DNA of 64,000 nt from Minwuia thermotolerans (GCF_002924445.1 NZ_PIGG01000040.1:124001-188000), one strand, 5' to 3'. Shown: positions 24,790-33,813, counted from the stretch's first letter. Made by a program: numbers and translations. Notes: generated from the sequence alone by a model not told the origin.

Positions 24790-25757
24790 CTATCGGTTCC
24801 TCCCCTTGCGGCGGCCTGTTGCCGGTCGCCGTTCTCCCAGTCAATTCCCCCGAAGCGATCGTAGTAGGCCGCGCGCGGCTTGGGTAGACGTCCGGCGCGC
24901 GTTTCCAGCACCGCCATGGCATGGCGCGCCGCGCCGGCATGGATGGCGCGGTAGATGGCCGCGCACAGGTCGCGCGCCCGCTGGCCCGGCCAGTCCGCCG
25001 GCAGCAGCTCCGCCGGCAGCATCGGGTCGCGCAGGGTGACCCGGCGGAACTCGTGGATCAACAGGGTGCGGACCACGAAACGGGCGCGGTCGTCGAGCCC
25101 TGCGGCCTCCGCCAGCACCGGCCGGAAAAGCTGGATGAACTCGCGGTAGCCCTGCTCCAGCGCCGCATGATCCCAGGCGTGCGCCACCATGCGCCGGACG
25201 GGGCCCAGCCCGTCGGTCAGGGCGCCGTCGGAATGGAACGCCACAACGTCCTCGGCGACGCCGAACTCCTCCAGCAGGTCGCGGGCCGAGGCGAAATCGC
25301 CGTCGGGGCGGACGAAGACGCCGGGCGACGGGCTGCCGAAGCCCTGCAGCAGCAGTTCCCGGCGCAGCTTCTCCCGCACCTCCGCCGTTGACGGTCCCAG
25401 GATCAGCACCAGCCATTCGCCGCGCCATTCGGGCGGCGCCGGCCGGTAGATGCGGCTGTCGCCGGCGGCCGATATGCGCCGCGCCGAAGGGGTCAGATCG
25501 TAGAGGCTGCGCCGGCCGATCTGCTCCCGGGCCAGCCAGTTGTCCTTCTGCAGGCGGAAGACCGAGGTCCTGACCACCCGCTCGTTGAGGCCGAAATCGC
25601 CCATAAGCCGAATCAGGCTGCCCAGCCACACGGCCTCGCCATGGGCGGCGATGGTGTCGCCCCAGACGGTCACGATCAGCGACGGCGCGCGGATGGCGAT
25701 CCGCTCGATCAGTCGGCCGGCGATGTCGGGCAGGGGTGCAGCGGTCGCTTCGGGCAT
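24786..25757 (-). CDS. PaaX-family transcriptional regulator
   Basis: This 323-residue regulator has an N-terminal winged helix (SLIVTVWGDTIAAHGEAVWLGSL then NERVVRTSVFRLQKDNWL), the central YSxL-like RRSLYDLTPSARR, and the PaaX C-terminal domain with FVRPDG and FRRVTLRDPMLPAELLP. PaaX proteins repress phenylacetate degradation when free of phenylacetyl-CoA; relatives control other catabolic genes. No paa genes are in the window, so the ligand is open. The start at 25757 gives a normal PaaX N-terminus; upstream extension runs into the divergent MBL gene region. It is the first gene of a unit with fprA. Confidence 0.82.
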   Translation of the reverse strand: MPEATAAPLPDIAGRLIERIAIRAPSLIVTVWGDTIAAHGEAVWLGSLIRLMGDFGLNERVVRTSVFRLQKDNWLAREQIGRRSLYDLTPSARRISAAGDSRIYRPAPPEWRGEWLVLILGPSTAEVREKLRRELLLQGFGSPSPGVFVRPDGDFASARDLLEEFGVAEDVVAFHSDGALTDGLGPVRRMVAHAWDHAALEQGYREFIQLFRPVLAEAAGLDDRARFVVRTLLIHEFRRVTLRDPMLPAELLPADWPGQRARDLCAAIYRAIHAGAARHAMAVLETRAGRLPKPRAAYYDRFGGIDWENGDRQQAAARGGTDR

Positions 25758-25866
25758 GGGCGCCGAGATTAACCTGTTCGCGGGGGCTTTCAACGACCGG
25801 GCGCTTGAAGGCGGCGCGGCGGCGGTCTTAAGTGATGTTCGAGGAACGAAACGGGGAGAAACATCA

Positions 25867-26820
25867 ATGGCGCGCTCGTTCGCATCGACCGACGTCAACG
25901 AGGAGAAGGAGATCTCCTTCGAGCAACTCACCGAGAACGCCTGGGTCTATGTGGAGGAAGGCGACCCCACGTCCGGCGTGGTGATCGGCGACGACGGGGT
26001 GATGGTGATCGACACCCGCGCAACGCCCATCGCCGCCCAGGACCTGAAACGCCGCGTCGCCGCGATCACCGACAAGCCGTTCAAGTACGTGGTGCTGACC
26101 CACTATCACGCCGTCCGGGTGCTGGGGGCCGCCGCCTACGGGGCGGAGCACGTGATCTGTTCGGAGCCGACGCACGACCTGATCCGGGAGCGCGGCCAGC
26201 AGGACTACGATTCGGAAGCCGGACGCTTCCCGCGTCTGTTCCGCGGCATCGAGAGCATTCCGGGCCTGACCTGGCCCACCATCACCTTCAGGGAGCGCAT
26301 GACGGTGATGATGGGCGGTCTGGAGGTCCAGATCATCCATCCCGGCCGCGGCCACACCAAGGGCGACACGGTGGTCTGGCTGCCGGAACAGCGGGTGCTG
26401 TTCTCCGGCGATCTGGTCGAGAACGGGGCCACGCCCTATACCGGCGACGCCTATCTGCGCGACTGGCCGCAGACGCTGGAGAAGCTGCGCCAGCTGCAGC
26501 CGCGCTACCTGGTGCCGGGGCGCGGCCCGGCGATGACGACGCCGGAGGACTGCGAGGCGGCGATGGCCGGCACCGAAAGCTTCATCCGCGCGCTCTACGA
26601 GGGCGCGAGCCAGGGCGTCGGCCAGGATCAGTCGCTGAAACAGGTCTACGACAGCGTGGTGCCGCGCCTGGAGGAAAAGTACGGCCACTGGTCGATTTTC
26701 GACCACTGCATGCCCTTCGACATCTCCCGCGCCTATGACGAGGCCGCGGGCATCGAGCATCCGCGCATCTGGACGGCCGAACGCGACCGGGAAATGTGGA
26801 AACAGCTCGAGGACGGCTGA
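25867..26820 (+). CDS. MBL-fold hydrolase with altered zinc motif
   Basis: This 317-residue metallo-beta-lactamase fold protein has GDDGVMVIDTRATP in the early strand and LTHYHAVRVLGAAAYGA at the metal site, where the usual HxHxDH is HxHxVR: the Asp and third His are replaced. Other ligand positions seem kept: IIHPGRGHTKGDTVVW (His) and VLFSGDLVENG (Asp). A group of bacterial MBL proteins shares this HYHAVR form, so it is a subfamily trait, not a mutation. One metal site may be weakened. It starts after GGGGAG at 25867. Divergent from paaX, hence a likely target of that repressor. Confidence 0.8.
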   Translation: MARSFASTDVNEEKEISFEQLTENAWVYVEEGDPTSGVVIGDDGVMVIDTRATPIAAQDLKRRVAAITDKPFKYVVLTHYHAVRVLGAAAYGAEHVICSEPTHDLIRERGQQDYDSEAGRFPRLFRGIESIPGLTWPTITFRERMTVMMGGLEVQIIHPGRGHTKGDTVVWLPEQRVLFSGDLVENGATPYTGDAYLRDWPQTLEKLRQLQPRYLVPGRGPAMTTPEDCEAAMAGTESFIRALYEGASQGVGQDQSLKQVYDSVVPRLEEKYGHWSIFDHCMPFDISRAYDEAAGIEHPRIWTAERDREMWKQLEDG

Positions 26821-26889
26821 GGCCCTCCGCACCTGCCAGGGCCATCCCTTACCCTGCCCTCCCCCTTTCCCGGCGCCCCTTTTCCTGTC

Positions 26890-26984
26890 ACCCCCGCCCT
26901 GTGCGGGGGTCCGGAACGGCTTCGCCGCGAGTCATGCGGGTAACCGGATGCCCGCACAAGGCGGGCATGCCCCCGTTCGGGGGC
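26890..26984. repeat. Cluster of three palindromic hairpins (REP-like) between convergent genes
   Basis: Three perfect stems occur in 95 bases: ACCCCCGC/GCGGGGGT (26890-26910), ATGCCCGC/GCGGGCAT with loop ACAAG (26948-26968) and GCCCCC/GGGGGC with loop GTTC (26969-26984). The CCCGC-ACAAG-GCGGG core recurs at 32046. The gap lies between the MBL gene and the convergent cytochrome gene, so the hairpins may also end transcription from both sides. The rest of the 198-base gap shows nothing else. Confidence 0.65.
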
Positions 26985-27018
26985 GGACCTTGATCCGAGG
27001 GCGCCTATCCCGGGCAAT

Positions 27019-27426
27019 TCAATCGGAAGCTGTTCCGCTCCCACTCCTCGGCTCCAGCGCCTTCAGGAAGGCGATCAGGTCGTCGCGGTGGGAACCGCGG
27101 CGCACACCCTTGAAGACCATGATGGAGCCCGGAATGAAATCGCGCGGATGGCGCAGGAAGGCGTCCAGGTTCTCCTCGGTCCAGATCATCCCCTCCTCGC
27201 GGCGGGCCAGGAAGGCGTCGGAATAGCGGTAGCCCTGCTCGGCAGCGACGGGCCGGCCGACCACCCCCGACAGATCCGGCGCGGTCAGCGGATCGCCGGG
27301 AATCGGGATGTGGCACTGCTTGCAGAAGCGCATGAAGATCTCTTCGCCGCTGGCGGCGTCGCCCTCGCCGGCGGCGGCGGGCAGGGAAAGGAGCGTGGCC
27401 AGGCAGGCGGCCAGGATCAGTCGCAT
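27019..27426 (-). CDS. Secreted monohaem c-type cytochrome
   Basis: This 135-residue protein has a signal peptide (MRLILAACLATLLSLPAAAG) and one haem site, FCKQCHIP (CxxCH), near residue 35. It also has a C-terminal helix with the axial-ligand region IPGSIMVFKGVRR (Met) and DLIAFLKAL. It is a class I cytochrome c located in the periplasm that shuttles electrons. The usual PGTKM is replaced by PGSIM. No oxidase or dehydrogenase genes lie next to it. The gene is isolated between convergent and tandem neighbours, with an 87-base gap before the isomerase-like gene. Confidence 0.88.
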   Translation of the reverse strand: MRLILAACLATLLSLPAAAGEGDAASGEEIFMRFCKQCHIPIPGDPLTAPDLSGVVGRPVAAEQGYRYSDAFLARREEGMIWTEENLDAFLRHPRDFIPGSIMVFKGVRRGSHRDDLIAFLKALEPRSGSGTASD

Positions 27427-27513
27427 GTCGTCTCACCGTTCCGTTCATCCGTGGTCTCGTGCCCGTCCGGTCTGGCCCAGCGCGCCGACGCGGACAATGC
27501 GCGCCGTCACGCC

Positions 27514-28302
27514 TCAGCCCGCCCCGGCGCCCAGCCCCCAGGGCGCGCCCCAGGCCAGGCTCTCGGACGTCGTCGTGGCGGGACGGTACTCCAGGCTGAC
27601 CCGGCCGTCATAGCCCAGCGCGTCGACCTGTTCGAAGAAGAAGGCGAAGTCGATCTCGCCGCGGCCCGGTTCGTGGCGGTCCGGCGGGTTGGCGATCTGC
27701 ACATGGCCGATGCGGTCGAAGGCGGCGCGGAAGCGGTGCACGATGTCGCCGCTCATCACCTGCACATGATAGGCGTCGAACTGCAGGAACACGTTGTCGC
27801 GTCCGACCCGGTCGAGGATGCGCAGGGCCTGGTCGACCGTGCGCAGGAAGTAGCCCGGAATGTCGCGCGTGTTGATCGGCTCCAGCATCAGCCGGACTCC
27901 CGCGTCCGCCGCCATGGCGGCGGCGCGCTGGACATGCTCGACGAAGGCGGCCTCGGCGGCGGCGTCGCCGGGCTCGGCCCGGCCGGCCAGCACATGGACG
28001 CGCGGCGCTTCCAGGAAGCGGGCGAGGTCGAGCGTCCGCTCCGCCTCTTCCAGGAAACGCTCCGTCGCCGCCGGGTCGACCGCCGCGCCCCTGTCGCCGT
28101 CAGCCATGCGCGGGATCGGCATGTTGATCAGCGTGATGCCGAGGCCGTGGCGGTCCCGTTCGGCGCGCATCGCCTCGCGGTCGTGGATGTGGGGATTGAG
28201 GATCTCGACTTCGGTGAAACCGTGCGCGGCGGCGGCCTCGAACCGCTCCAGGAAGGGCAGTTCGGTAAACAGCATGTCGATGTTGGCGCTGAAGCGGGGC
28301 AT
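27514..28302 (-). CDS. Hydroxypyruvate isomerase-like TIM-barrel protein
   Basis: This 262-residue sugar-isomerase/AP-endonuclease fold protein of the Hyi type interconverts hydroxypyruvate and tartronate semialdehyde. The start MPRFSANIDMLFTELPFLER is highly typical of Hyi. Metal ligands are placed in LMLEPINTRDIPGYF (Glu), FLQFDAYHVQVM (Asp, His) and VSLEYRPATTT (Glu). The motif order matches the family. No glyoxylate carboligase or tartronate semialdehyde reductase genes are nearby, so the pathway is inferred from family alone; a related epimerase is possible. Confidence 0.85.
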   Translation of the reverse strand: MPRFSANIDMLFTELPFLERFEAAAAHGFTEVEILNPHIHDREAMRAERDRHGLGITLINMPIPRMADGDRGAAVDPAATERFLEEAERTLDLARFLEAPRVHVLAGRAEPGDAAAEAAFVEHVQRAAAMAADAGVRLMLEPINTRDIPGYFLRTVDQALRILDRVGRDNVFLQFDAYHVQVMSGDIVHRFRAAFDRIGHVQIANPPDRHEPGRGEIDFAFFFEQVDALGYDGRVSLEYRPATTTSESLAWGAPWGLGAGAG

Positions 28303-28350
28303 GATGCAGATTCCCTTCCCTCATAAACGGAACGCGGGCCGCGTCGAGAC

Positions 28351-29496
28351 TTGACTACCATCGCCGACGACAATTCCGAACAGAAAGGCGGCGGGGCGGA
28401 CCGCGCCGCGGCGCCGGGGCTGGAAGTCACCGAGGGCGCGGCGCGCGCCCATGGCGCCTGGTCGGTCGCGCACGCCCGGTTGCTGGACCGGCAGGCCGCC
28501 GCCGCGCCGGCAGACCTGACCGTGATCGACGTCTCCGGCGTCACCTGGCTGGACACCTCCGGCGCCTATCTTCTGGTCCGTCTGGCCGACCGGACGGGCG
28601 CCCGGATCGACGGCGCGAGCGAGGTCCAGCGCCAGCTCATCGAACGGGTGGCGGAAGCCCATGCCCGGCCCGTGGTGCTGCCCGACGATGGCAACCCGGT
28701 GGTCCGCCTGGTCGCCGCGCTCGGCGAAGGCGTGCTGGCCGCCGGCGCGCGCGCCACCTCCATTGTCGGCTTCCTGGGCGCGACGATAGAGTGCGCGGCG
28801 CGAACCGCGCTCCGCCCCGGCCGCCTGCGCCTGACCGCCACCGTCCACCACATGGAGCAGGCCGGCGTGAAGGCGTTCCCAATCGTCGCCCTGATCTCCT
28901 TCCTGGTCGGCGTCGTGCTCGCCTTTCAGGGCGCGGCGCAGCTCGAACGGTTCGGGGCGCAGATCTTCACCGTCAACCTGATCGGCATATCCGTGCTGCG
29001 CGAAATCGGCATCCTGCTGACGGCGATCGTCGTCGCCGGCCGCTCGGGCAGCGCCTTCGCCGCCCAGATCGGCTCCATGAAGGTCAACGAGGAAGTCGAC
29101 GCCATGCGGGCCCTCGGCCTCGACCCGATGGAGGTCCTGGTGCTGCCCAGGGTGCTGGCGCTCTGCCTGATGATGGGGCCGCTGGCGCTGCTGGCCGATA
29201 TCAGCGGCCTGATCGGCGGCGGGCTGATGGCCTGGATCGCGCTCGACATCCCGCCGGCAATGTTCGCCGAGCGACTGGTGGCGGCGGTCAAGCTGTCGAC
29301 CCTGCTGGTGGGCCTGGTCAAGGCGCCGGTCTTCGGCGCGCTGATCGCGATGGTCGGATGCTACGAGGGGCTGCGCACCGCCGGCAGCGCGGAATCGCTG
29401 GGTCAGCAGACCACCCGGGCCGTTGTCGAGGGCATCTTCATCGTCATCGTCGTCGATGCCATGTTCTCGGTCTTCTTCAACCTGATCGGGGTCTGA
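28351..29496 (+). CDS. mlaE: MlaE-type lipid ABC permease with N-terminal STAS domain
   Basis: This 381-residue inner-membrane permease of an MCE/Mla system moves phospholipids between inner and outer membranes. Residues about 20-110 form a STAS domain (DLTVIDVSGVTWLDTSGAYLLVR), and from about 140 the MlaE domain starts (VKAFPIVALISFLVGVVLAFQGA) with the family block AGRSGSAFAAQIGSMKVNEEVDAMRALG and five or six helices. The fused STAS domain is common in alphaproteobacterial MlaE. The TTG start at 28351 gives the full STAS domain, but it lacks a clear ribosome site, so the true start may differ. First gene of a four-gene operon. Confidence 0.88.
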   Translation: MTTIADDNSEQKGGGADRAAAPGLEVTEGAARAHGAWSVAHARLLDRQAAAAPADLTVIDVSGVTWLDTSGAYLLVRLADRTGARIDGASEVQRQLIERVAEAHARPVVLPDDGNPVVRLVAALGEGVLAAGARATSIVGFLGATIECAARTALRPGRLRLTATVHHMEQAGVKAFPIVALISFLVGVVLAFQGAAQLERFGAQIFTVNLIGISVLREIGILLTAIVVAGRSGSAFAAQIGSMKVNEEVDAMRALGLDPMEVLVLPRVLALCLMMGPLALLADISGLIGGGLMAWIALDIPPAMFAERLVAAVKLSTLLVGLVKAPVFGALIAMVGCYEGLRTAGSAESLGQQTTRAVVEGIFIVIVVDAMFSVFFNLIGV

Positions 29497-29499
29497 ACC

Positions 29500-30270
29500 G
29501 TGGCTTGCCCGATCATCCGCGTCTCCGGCCTCGTCACCCGCTTCGGGCCCCAGACCGTGCACGACGGCGTAGACCTGGAAGTGCGCCAGGGCGAGGTGCT
29601 GGGCGTGGTCGGCGGCTCGGGCACCGGCAAGTCGGTGTTGCTCCGCGCCATCATCGGTCTGCTCCGGCCGAGCGCGGGGCGCATCGAGGTTTTCGGCGAG
29701 CACCTCGGCGCGCTCGACCCCGACCGCCGCCGCCTGCTGGAACGGCGCTGGGGCGTGCTGTTCCAGAACGGCGCCCTGTTCAGCTCGCTGTCCGTCGCCG
29801 AGAACGTTGAAGCGCCGATGCGCGAGCACACGGACCTGCCGCAGGGGCTGATGAACGAACTCGCAGGGCTGAAGATCGCCATGGTCGGCCTGCCCGCCGA
29901 CGCCGCGCCGAAATATCCCTCGGAGCTGTCGGGCGGCATGCGCAAGCGCGCAGGCCTGGCGCGGGCGCTGGCCCTGGATCCGGAGATCGTCTTTCTCGAC
30001 GAACCGACCGCAGGTCTGGATCCCATCGGCGCGGCGCAGTTCGACGAGCTGATCGGTGAGCTGTCCCGCGCGCTGGGGCTGACCGTGGTCATGGTCACCC
30101 ACGATCTGGACAGCCTCTATGCGATCTGCGACCGTGTCGCGGTTCTCGCGGATCACAAGGTTCTTTCGGTGGCGCCCGTCAGGGAGCTGGAGCGGCACGA
30201 CCATCCCTGGATCCGCGAATATTTCCACGGACCCCGCGCCCGCGCCGCGCGGGACAGCGAAGCGGAGTAG
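29500..30270 (+). CDS. mlaF: MlaF-type ABC transporter ATPase
   Basis: This 256-residue ATPase powers the MlaE permease. Walker A GGSGTGKSVLL lies near residue 43, the Q-loop is FQNGALFSSLSV, the signature LSGGMRKRAGLARAL, Walker B EIVFLDEPTAGLDPI and H-loop VMVTHDLDSL. The LFSSLSVAENVEAPMREH region after the Q-loop is characteristic of MlaF. The start is GTG at 29500, three bases after the mlaE stop. No membrane segments, so it binds the permease at the cytoplasmic face. Confidence 0.9.
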   Translation: MACPIIRVSGLVTRFGPQTVHDGVDLEVRQGEVLGVVGGSGTGKSVLLRAIIGLLRPSAGRIEVFGEHLGALDPDRRRLLERRWGVLFQNGALFSSLSVAENVEAPMREHTDLPQGLMNELAGLKIAMVGLPADAAPKYPSELSGGMRKRAGLARALALDPEIVFLDEPTAGLDPIGAAQFDELIGELSRALGLTVVMVTHDLDSLYAICDRVAVLADHKVLSVAPVRELERHDHPWIREYFHGPRARAARDSEAE

Positions 30271-30273
30271 GCT

Positions 30274-31284
30274 GTGGAGACCCGGGCCAGCCATCTGCTG
30301 ATCGGCAGCGTCGTGCTGATCTTCACCCTCGCCTTCTTCGGCTTCGCGATCTGGATCTCCCAGGCCGGGCTGGACGAGGCCAAGCGGATCTACGACATCT
30401 ATTTCCGCGGTTCGGTGGCCGGCCTCTCGGTCGGCGGCGATGTCCGCTACCGCGGCATCAAGGTCGGTTCCGTCACCGATATCCGCATCGATCCCGACGA
30501 CCCCACCCAGGTCCGCACGGTGGTCGAGATCGACGAAGACGTGCCGATCCGCGAGGGCGATATCGCCACGCTGAAGCTGCAGGGCATCACCGGCGTCGCC
30601 TATGTCAACATCGAGGGCGCGGCCGCCAAGAGCCCGCCCCTGACCACCCCGCCGCTGGCGCCCAGGCCGATCATCCCCTCGGCGCCGTCGGACATCGAGA
30701 GGCTGTTCTCCGGCGCGCCGGAACTGCTCAGCCGGGCCATCGTTGTCACCGAACGGCTGGCCGATCTGCTGGGTTCGGAGAATCAGGATTCGATCGCCGG
30801 CATCCTGTCGGACCTGAAGACCGTCACCGGCACCCTGGCCGGCCAGGACATGCGCATCGACAGCGTGCTGCGCTCGCTCGACAGCAGCGCCGCGGACATC
30901 GCCGCGACGATGAAGAGCGCGCGTCAACTGGTCGACCGTTCGTCGGGCGTGATCGACGACGCGGAGGAAACGCTGGCGGTGGCCCGCGGCGCCATGACCG
31001 GCGTCGACCAGGTGGTTACCAAGGACGCCAGGGCGCTGATCGGTGAACTGCGCCAGACCAACCGGGATCTGGGAGAAATGATGTCGACGCTGAACGGATT
31101 GCTGCAGAACAACGAGGAGTATCTGAGCAGCTTCGCCAATGACGGGCTGGGCGAATTCCAGCGCTTCATCACCGAGGCGCGGCTGCTGATCGCCTCGCTC
31201 TCCCGCCTGACCGAGCGGCTGGAGGCCGGCGGGGCCCAGTCGCTGTTCGGCAGCGGGGGCGCGGTCGTGGAGCGCAATCAGTGA
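30274..31284 (+). CDS. mlaD: MlaD-type MCE domain protein
   Basis: This 336-residue protein is anchored by one N-terminal helix (LLIGSVVLIFTLAFFGFAIWI) and carries the periplasmic MCE domain: YFRGSVAGLSVGGDVRYRGIKVG, then TLKLQGITGVAYVNIEG. After residue 125 comes a long helical stretch (ERLADLLGS...ATMKSARQLVDRSS) that may form a multimer or tunnel. It binds lipids between the permease and the outer membrane. GTG start at 30274, three bases after mlaF. The stop overlaps the lipoprotein gene start by four bases. The extended C-terminal half is longer than E. coli MlaD and resembles the form in alphaproteobacteria. Confidence 0.88.
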   Translation: METRASHLLIGSVVLIFTLAFFGFAIWISQAGLDEAKRIYDIYFRGSVAGLSVGGDVRYRGIKVGSVTDIRIDPDDPTQVRTVVEIDEDVPIREGDIATLKLQGITGVAYVNIEGAAAKSPPLTTPPLAPRPIIPSAPSDIERLFSGAPELLSRAIVVTERLADLLGSENQDSIAGILSDLKTVTGTLAGQDMRIDSVLRSLDSSAADIAATMKSARQLVDRSSGVIDDAEETLAVARGAMTGVDQVVTKDARALIGELRQTNRDLGEMMSTLNGLLQNNEEYLSSFANDGLGEFQRFITEARLLIASLSRLTERLEAGGAQSLFGSGGAVVERNQ

Positions 31285-31913
31285 AGCGCCGGTTCCGGGC
31301 CGGTCCGGCGCTCGCGCTGGCCGCGGCGATGCTGCTGCTGGCCGCCTGCGGCGGCATCCTGCCGGTGCCGAAGGCGCCCAGCAATCTCTACAACCTGTCG
31401 CCCAAGAGCAATTTCGATCCCGGTCTGCCCCGGGTCGAATGGCAACTCGTGATCGAGGAGCCCGTCGCCGCCGGCGGCCTGGACACGGCGCGGATCGCCG
31501 TGAGGCCCTCGCATCTGGAACTGGGCTATTTCGGCGATATCCGCTGGACCGAGCGCGCCCCGAAGATGGTCCAGACCCTGCTGGTGGAAAGTTTCGAGAA
31601 CAGCGGCACCATCGTCGCCGTCGGCCGTCAGGCCATCGGGCTGCGCGCCGACTTCAGCCTGAAGACCGAGATCCGCGAATTCCAGGTGGAGAACTTCGGC
31701 GGCGGCAAGATCCGCGTGCGGATCAACGCCAAGCTGATCCGCCAGCCGCGCCAGATCATCGTCCGCTCCGCCAGCTTCGAGGCTGCGGTCGACGATCCGC
31801 CGACCGAGAACATGGAAGATTCCATCCGCGCCTGGGACGAGGCCATGGGCACGGTGCTGCGCGACATCGTCGAATGGACGATCGTCGAGGGTCAGCGCGC
31901 CTACGGGGGGTAG
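31281..31913 (+). CDS. ABC-type transport auxiliary lipoprotein (MCE operon)
   Basis: This 210-residue lipoprotein is exported by a lipobox: LAAAMLLLAACGG (Cys near residue 17). It belongs to the PqiC/ABC-transport auxiliary lipoprotein family (LPLYNLSPKS-like NLYNLSPKSNF; RIAVRPSHLELGYFGDIRWTERAP; TEIREFQVENFGGGKIRVRINAKLI), which sits in the outer membrane and receives lipid from the MCE protein. GTG start in the GTGA overlap with mlaD. It completes a permease-ATPase-MCE-lipoprotein operon; no MlaA homologue is present in the window. Confidence 0.86.
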   Translation: MKRRFRAGPALALAAAMLLLAACGGILPVPKAPSNLYNLSPKSNFDPGLPRVEWQLVIEEPVAAGGLDTARIAVRPSHLELGYFGDIRWTERAPKMVQTLLVESFENSGTIVAVGRQAIGLRADFSLKTEIREFQVENFGGGKIRVRINAKLIRQPRQIIVRSASFEAAVDDPPTENMEDSIRAWDEAMGTVLRDIVEWTIVEGQRAYGG

Positions 31914-32045
31914 GCTGTCCGGCCTCCGGTCGAACGCCTTGCCGCCCCTGGCCCCGTTCGGGGCGGCGGGCATGCCCGCGATTGAAATGCCATCGTCCTG
32001 AGAGGCCATAGCCTGCGCTTCATGCAAAGGCTCTGGAAACAACCT

Positions 32046-32072
32046 GTCATCCCCGCACAAGGCGGGGATGAC
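32046..32072. repeat. REP-like hairpin (GTCATCCCCGC-ACAAG-GCGGGGATGAC)
   Basis: An 11-bp perfect stem with the loop ACAAG lies in the 236-base gap between convergent genes. It shares the CCCGC-ACAAG-GCGGG core with the hairpin at 26948. The first part of the same gap (about 31945-31980) holds another GC-rich inverted run (GCCCC/GGGGC, CGGGCATGCCCG). These may be transcription terminators as well as dispersed repeats. I see no gene in the gap. Confidence 0.65.
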
Positions 32073-32149
32073 CGGTCGGGGGGAGGCGCGGGCATGACGC
32101 CGCCGGGCGACGGCCTTGTTCTCAGCGGAACGGATCCCCGCCCCCGGGG

Positions 32150-33736
32150 TCAGCCCTGGTAGCGCTTGCGGAGTTCGCCCTTCTGGATCTTGCCGGTCGC
32201 GGTCATGGCGAAATCGTCGACGAACTCCACGACACGGGGCACCTTGTAGGCGGCCAGATGTTCCCGGCAGTGCTTCTGCACGTCCTCGGCCGCCAGCGCC
32301 CTGCCCTTCCGGGTCTGGATGAAGACGCCGACTTCCTCGCCGAACAGCTTGTCGGGCACCCCGATCACCGCGCAGAGCGAAACCGCGTCCAGCATGTAGA
32401 CGACATCCTCGACCTCGGTGGAGTAGATGTTCTCGCCGCCGCGGATGATCATGTCCTTGGAGCGGTCGACCAGATAGAGATAGCCGTCCTCGTCCTGATA
32501 GCCGAGATCGCCGGTGTGCAGCCAGCCGCCGCGCAGGGTCTCCGCCGTCGCGTCCGGGCGGTTGAGATAGCCGATCATGTTCTGCGGGCCGCGGCTGACC
32601 AGTTCGCCGATCTCCCCCCGGGGCACGTCGTTGTCGTCCGCGTCGACCACACGGATGACGTTGCCCGGCACGGGCACGCCGACCGAGCCGATCTTCTCGA
32701 AGGCCCGTTTCGAGGACAGGGTGACGATCATGCCGCAGCTTTCGGTCTGCCCCATGGCGTGGACGAGGCCGGCATTGGGGAACATGTCCTGCACGGCCTG
32801 CAACCGGTCCATGGCCATCGGCGCGGCGCCGAAACAGACCATCTTGACGTGGGAGAAATCGAGTTCGTCCTTCAGCGGGTGCTGCTCCATCATCAGAAGC
32901 TGCGAGGGCACCGCGAAGAACGCGTCGATGCGGTGATCCGCGATCTGGCGCATGGTGCGCTCGGTCTGATAGCTGTCGACCACCAGCGTCGCGCCCAGCG
33001 CCAGGATCACCAGGAAGAAGACGTGGCTGGCAATATGGAACATCGGCGTGCAGGCCAGAAAGCGCGTCTCCGGCCCGGTGTGCTCCCAGGCTTCCGGACA
33101 GAGGACGGCGCCGGCCATCAGGCTGTAGTGGGTGTGGATCACGCCCTTGGGCGCCCCCGTGGTGCCGGAGGTGTAGTAGATCGCCGCCGGACTGTGGACG
33201 TCGATGCCCCGCGTCGGCTGCCACTCGCCGGCATAGGGCGGCGGCGGGTCGCGGTCGACCACGAAGCGCGGCACGTCGCGTCCCGCCATCGCCAGGGCGT
33301 CGTCGATCAGCTTCTCGAATCGGGTCTCCTCGACGAACAGCACGGGCTCCGCGTCGCCGACCATGTAGCCCAGTTCCCGGGCCACCAGCTTGGGGTTGAT
33401 CGGCACCGCGACGGCTCCGGCCGCCAGGATGCCGAAATACCAGATCGGATAGTGGTCGGAGTTGTCGACCAGCAGCGCCACCCGCTGGCCCGGCTTCGCA
33501 CGGTCCGCCACGAAACGGCGCACGGCCGCCACCTTCCGTATGAGCTGGGCGTAGGTCAGGATGCGGCCATGATGGACGATCGCGACCTTGGCCGGAAACT
33601 GTTCGGCGGCCCGGGCGACCAGGTCGGCGAAGGTGGTCTCGCCGGCGATGCCGTAATGGCGCTCCAGCTCCCGCGCCGCCGCTTCCGGACTCAGGTCGTA
33701 GCGGCGTTCCCGGTTGTCCCAATCGGTCAGATTCAC
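32150..33736 (-). CDS. AMP-dependent acyl-CoA synthetase
   Basis: This 528-residue ANL-family ligase is complete: P-loop YYTSGTTGAPKGVIHTHYSL, GQTESCGM as the A5 region, WLHTGDLGYQDEDGYLYLVDR at the hinge, RGGENIYSTEVEDVVYML, and C-terminal KIQKGELRKRY with the catalytic Lys. The GTG start at 33736 has GGGGAGG nine bases upstream and is preferred; the reading frame continues far upstream but that part matches no family. Substrate unknown, perhaps medium- or long-chain fatty acids. It is one of three AMP-forming ligases in the window (others at 1310 and 49293), each in a separate locus. Confidence 0.88.
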   Translation of the reverse strand: MNLTDWDNRERRYDLSPEAAARELERHYGIAGETTFADLVARAAEQFPAKVAIVHHGRILTYAQLIRKVAAVRRFVADRAKPGQRVALLVDNSDHYPIWYFGILAAGAVAVPINPKLVARELGYMVGDAEPVLFVEETRFEKLIDDALAMAGRDVPRFVVDRDPPPPYAGEWQPTRGIDVHSPAAIYYTSGTTGAPKGVIHTHYSLMAGAVLCPEAWEHTGPETRFLACTPMFHIASHVFFLVILALGATLVVDSYQTERTMRQIADHRIDAFFAVPSQLLMMEQHPLKDELDFSHVKMVCFGAAPMAMDRLQAVQDMFPNAGLVHAMGQTESCGMIVTLSSKRAFEKIGSVGVPVPGNVIRVVDADDNDVPRGEIGELVSRGPQNMIGYLNRPDATAETLRGGWLHTGDLGYQDEDGYLYLVDRSKDMIIRGGENIYSTEVEDVVYMLDAVSLCAVIGVPDKLFGEEVGVFIQTRKGRALAAEDVQKHCREHLAAYKVPRVVEFVDDFAMTATGKIQKGELRKRYQG

Positions 33737-33813
33737 GTCCCGCGGCCTCCCCTTGGCGTTCGACCGGGGGAGAATAGGGCGTGCGTGCGGCGATGCAACG
33801 GCGGCGCCGCGCC

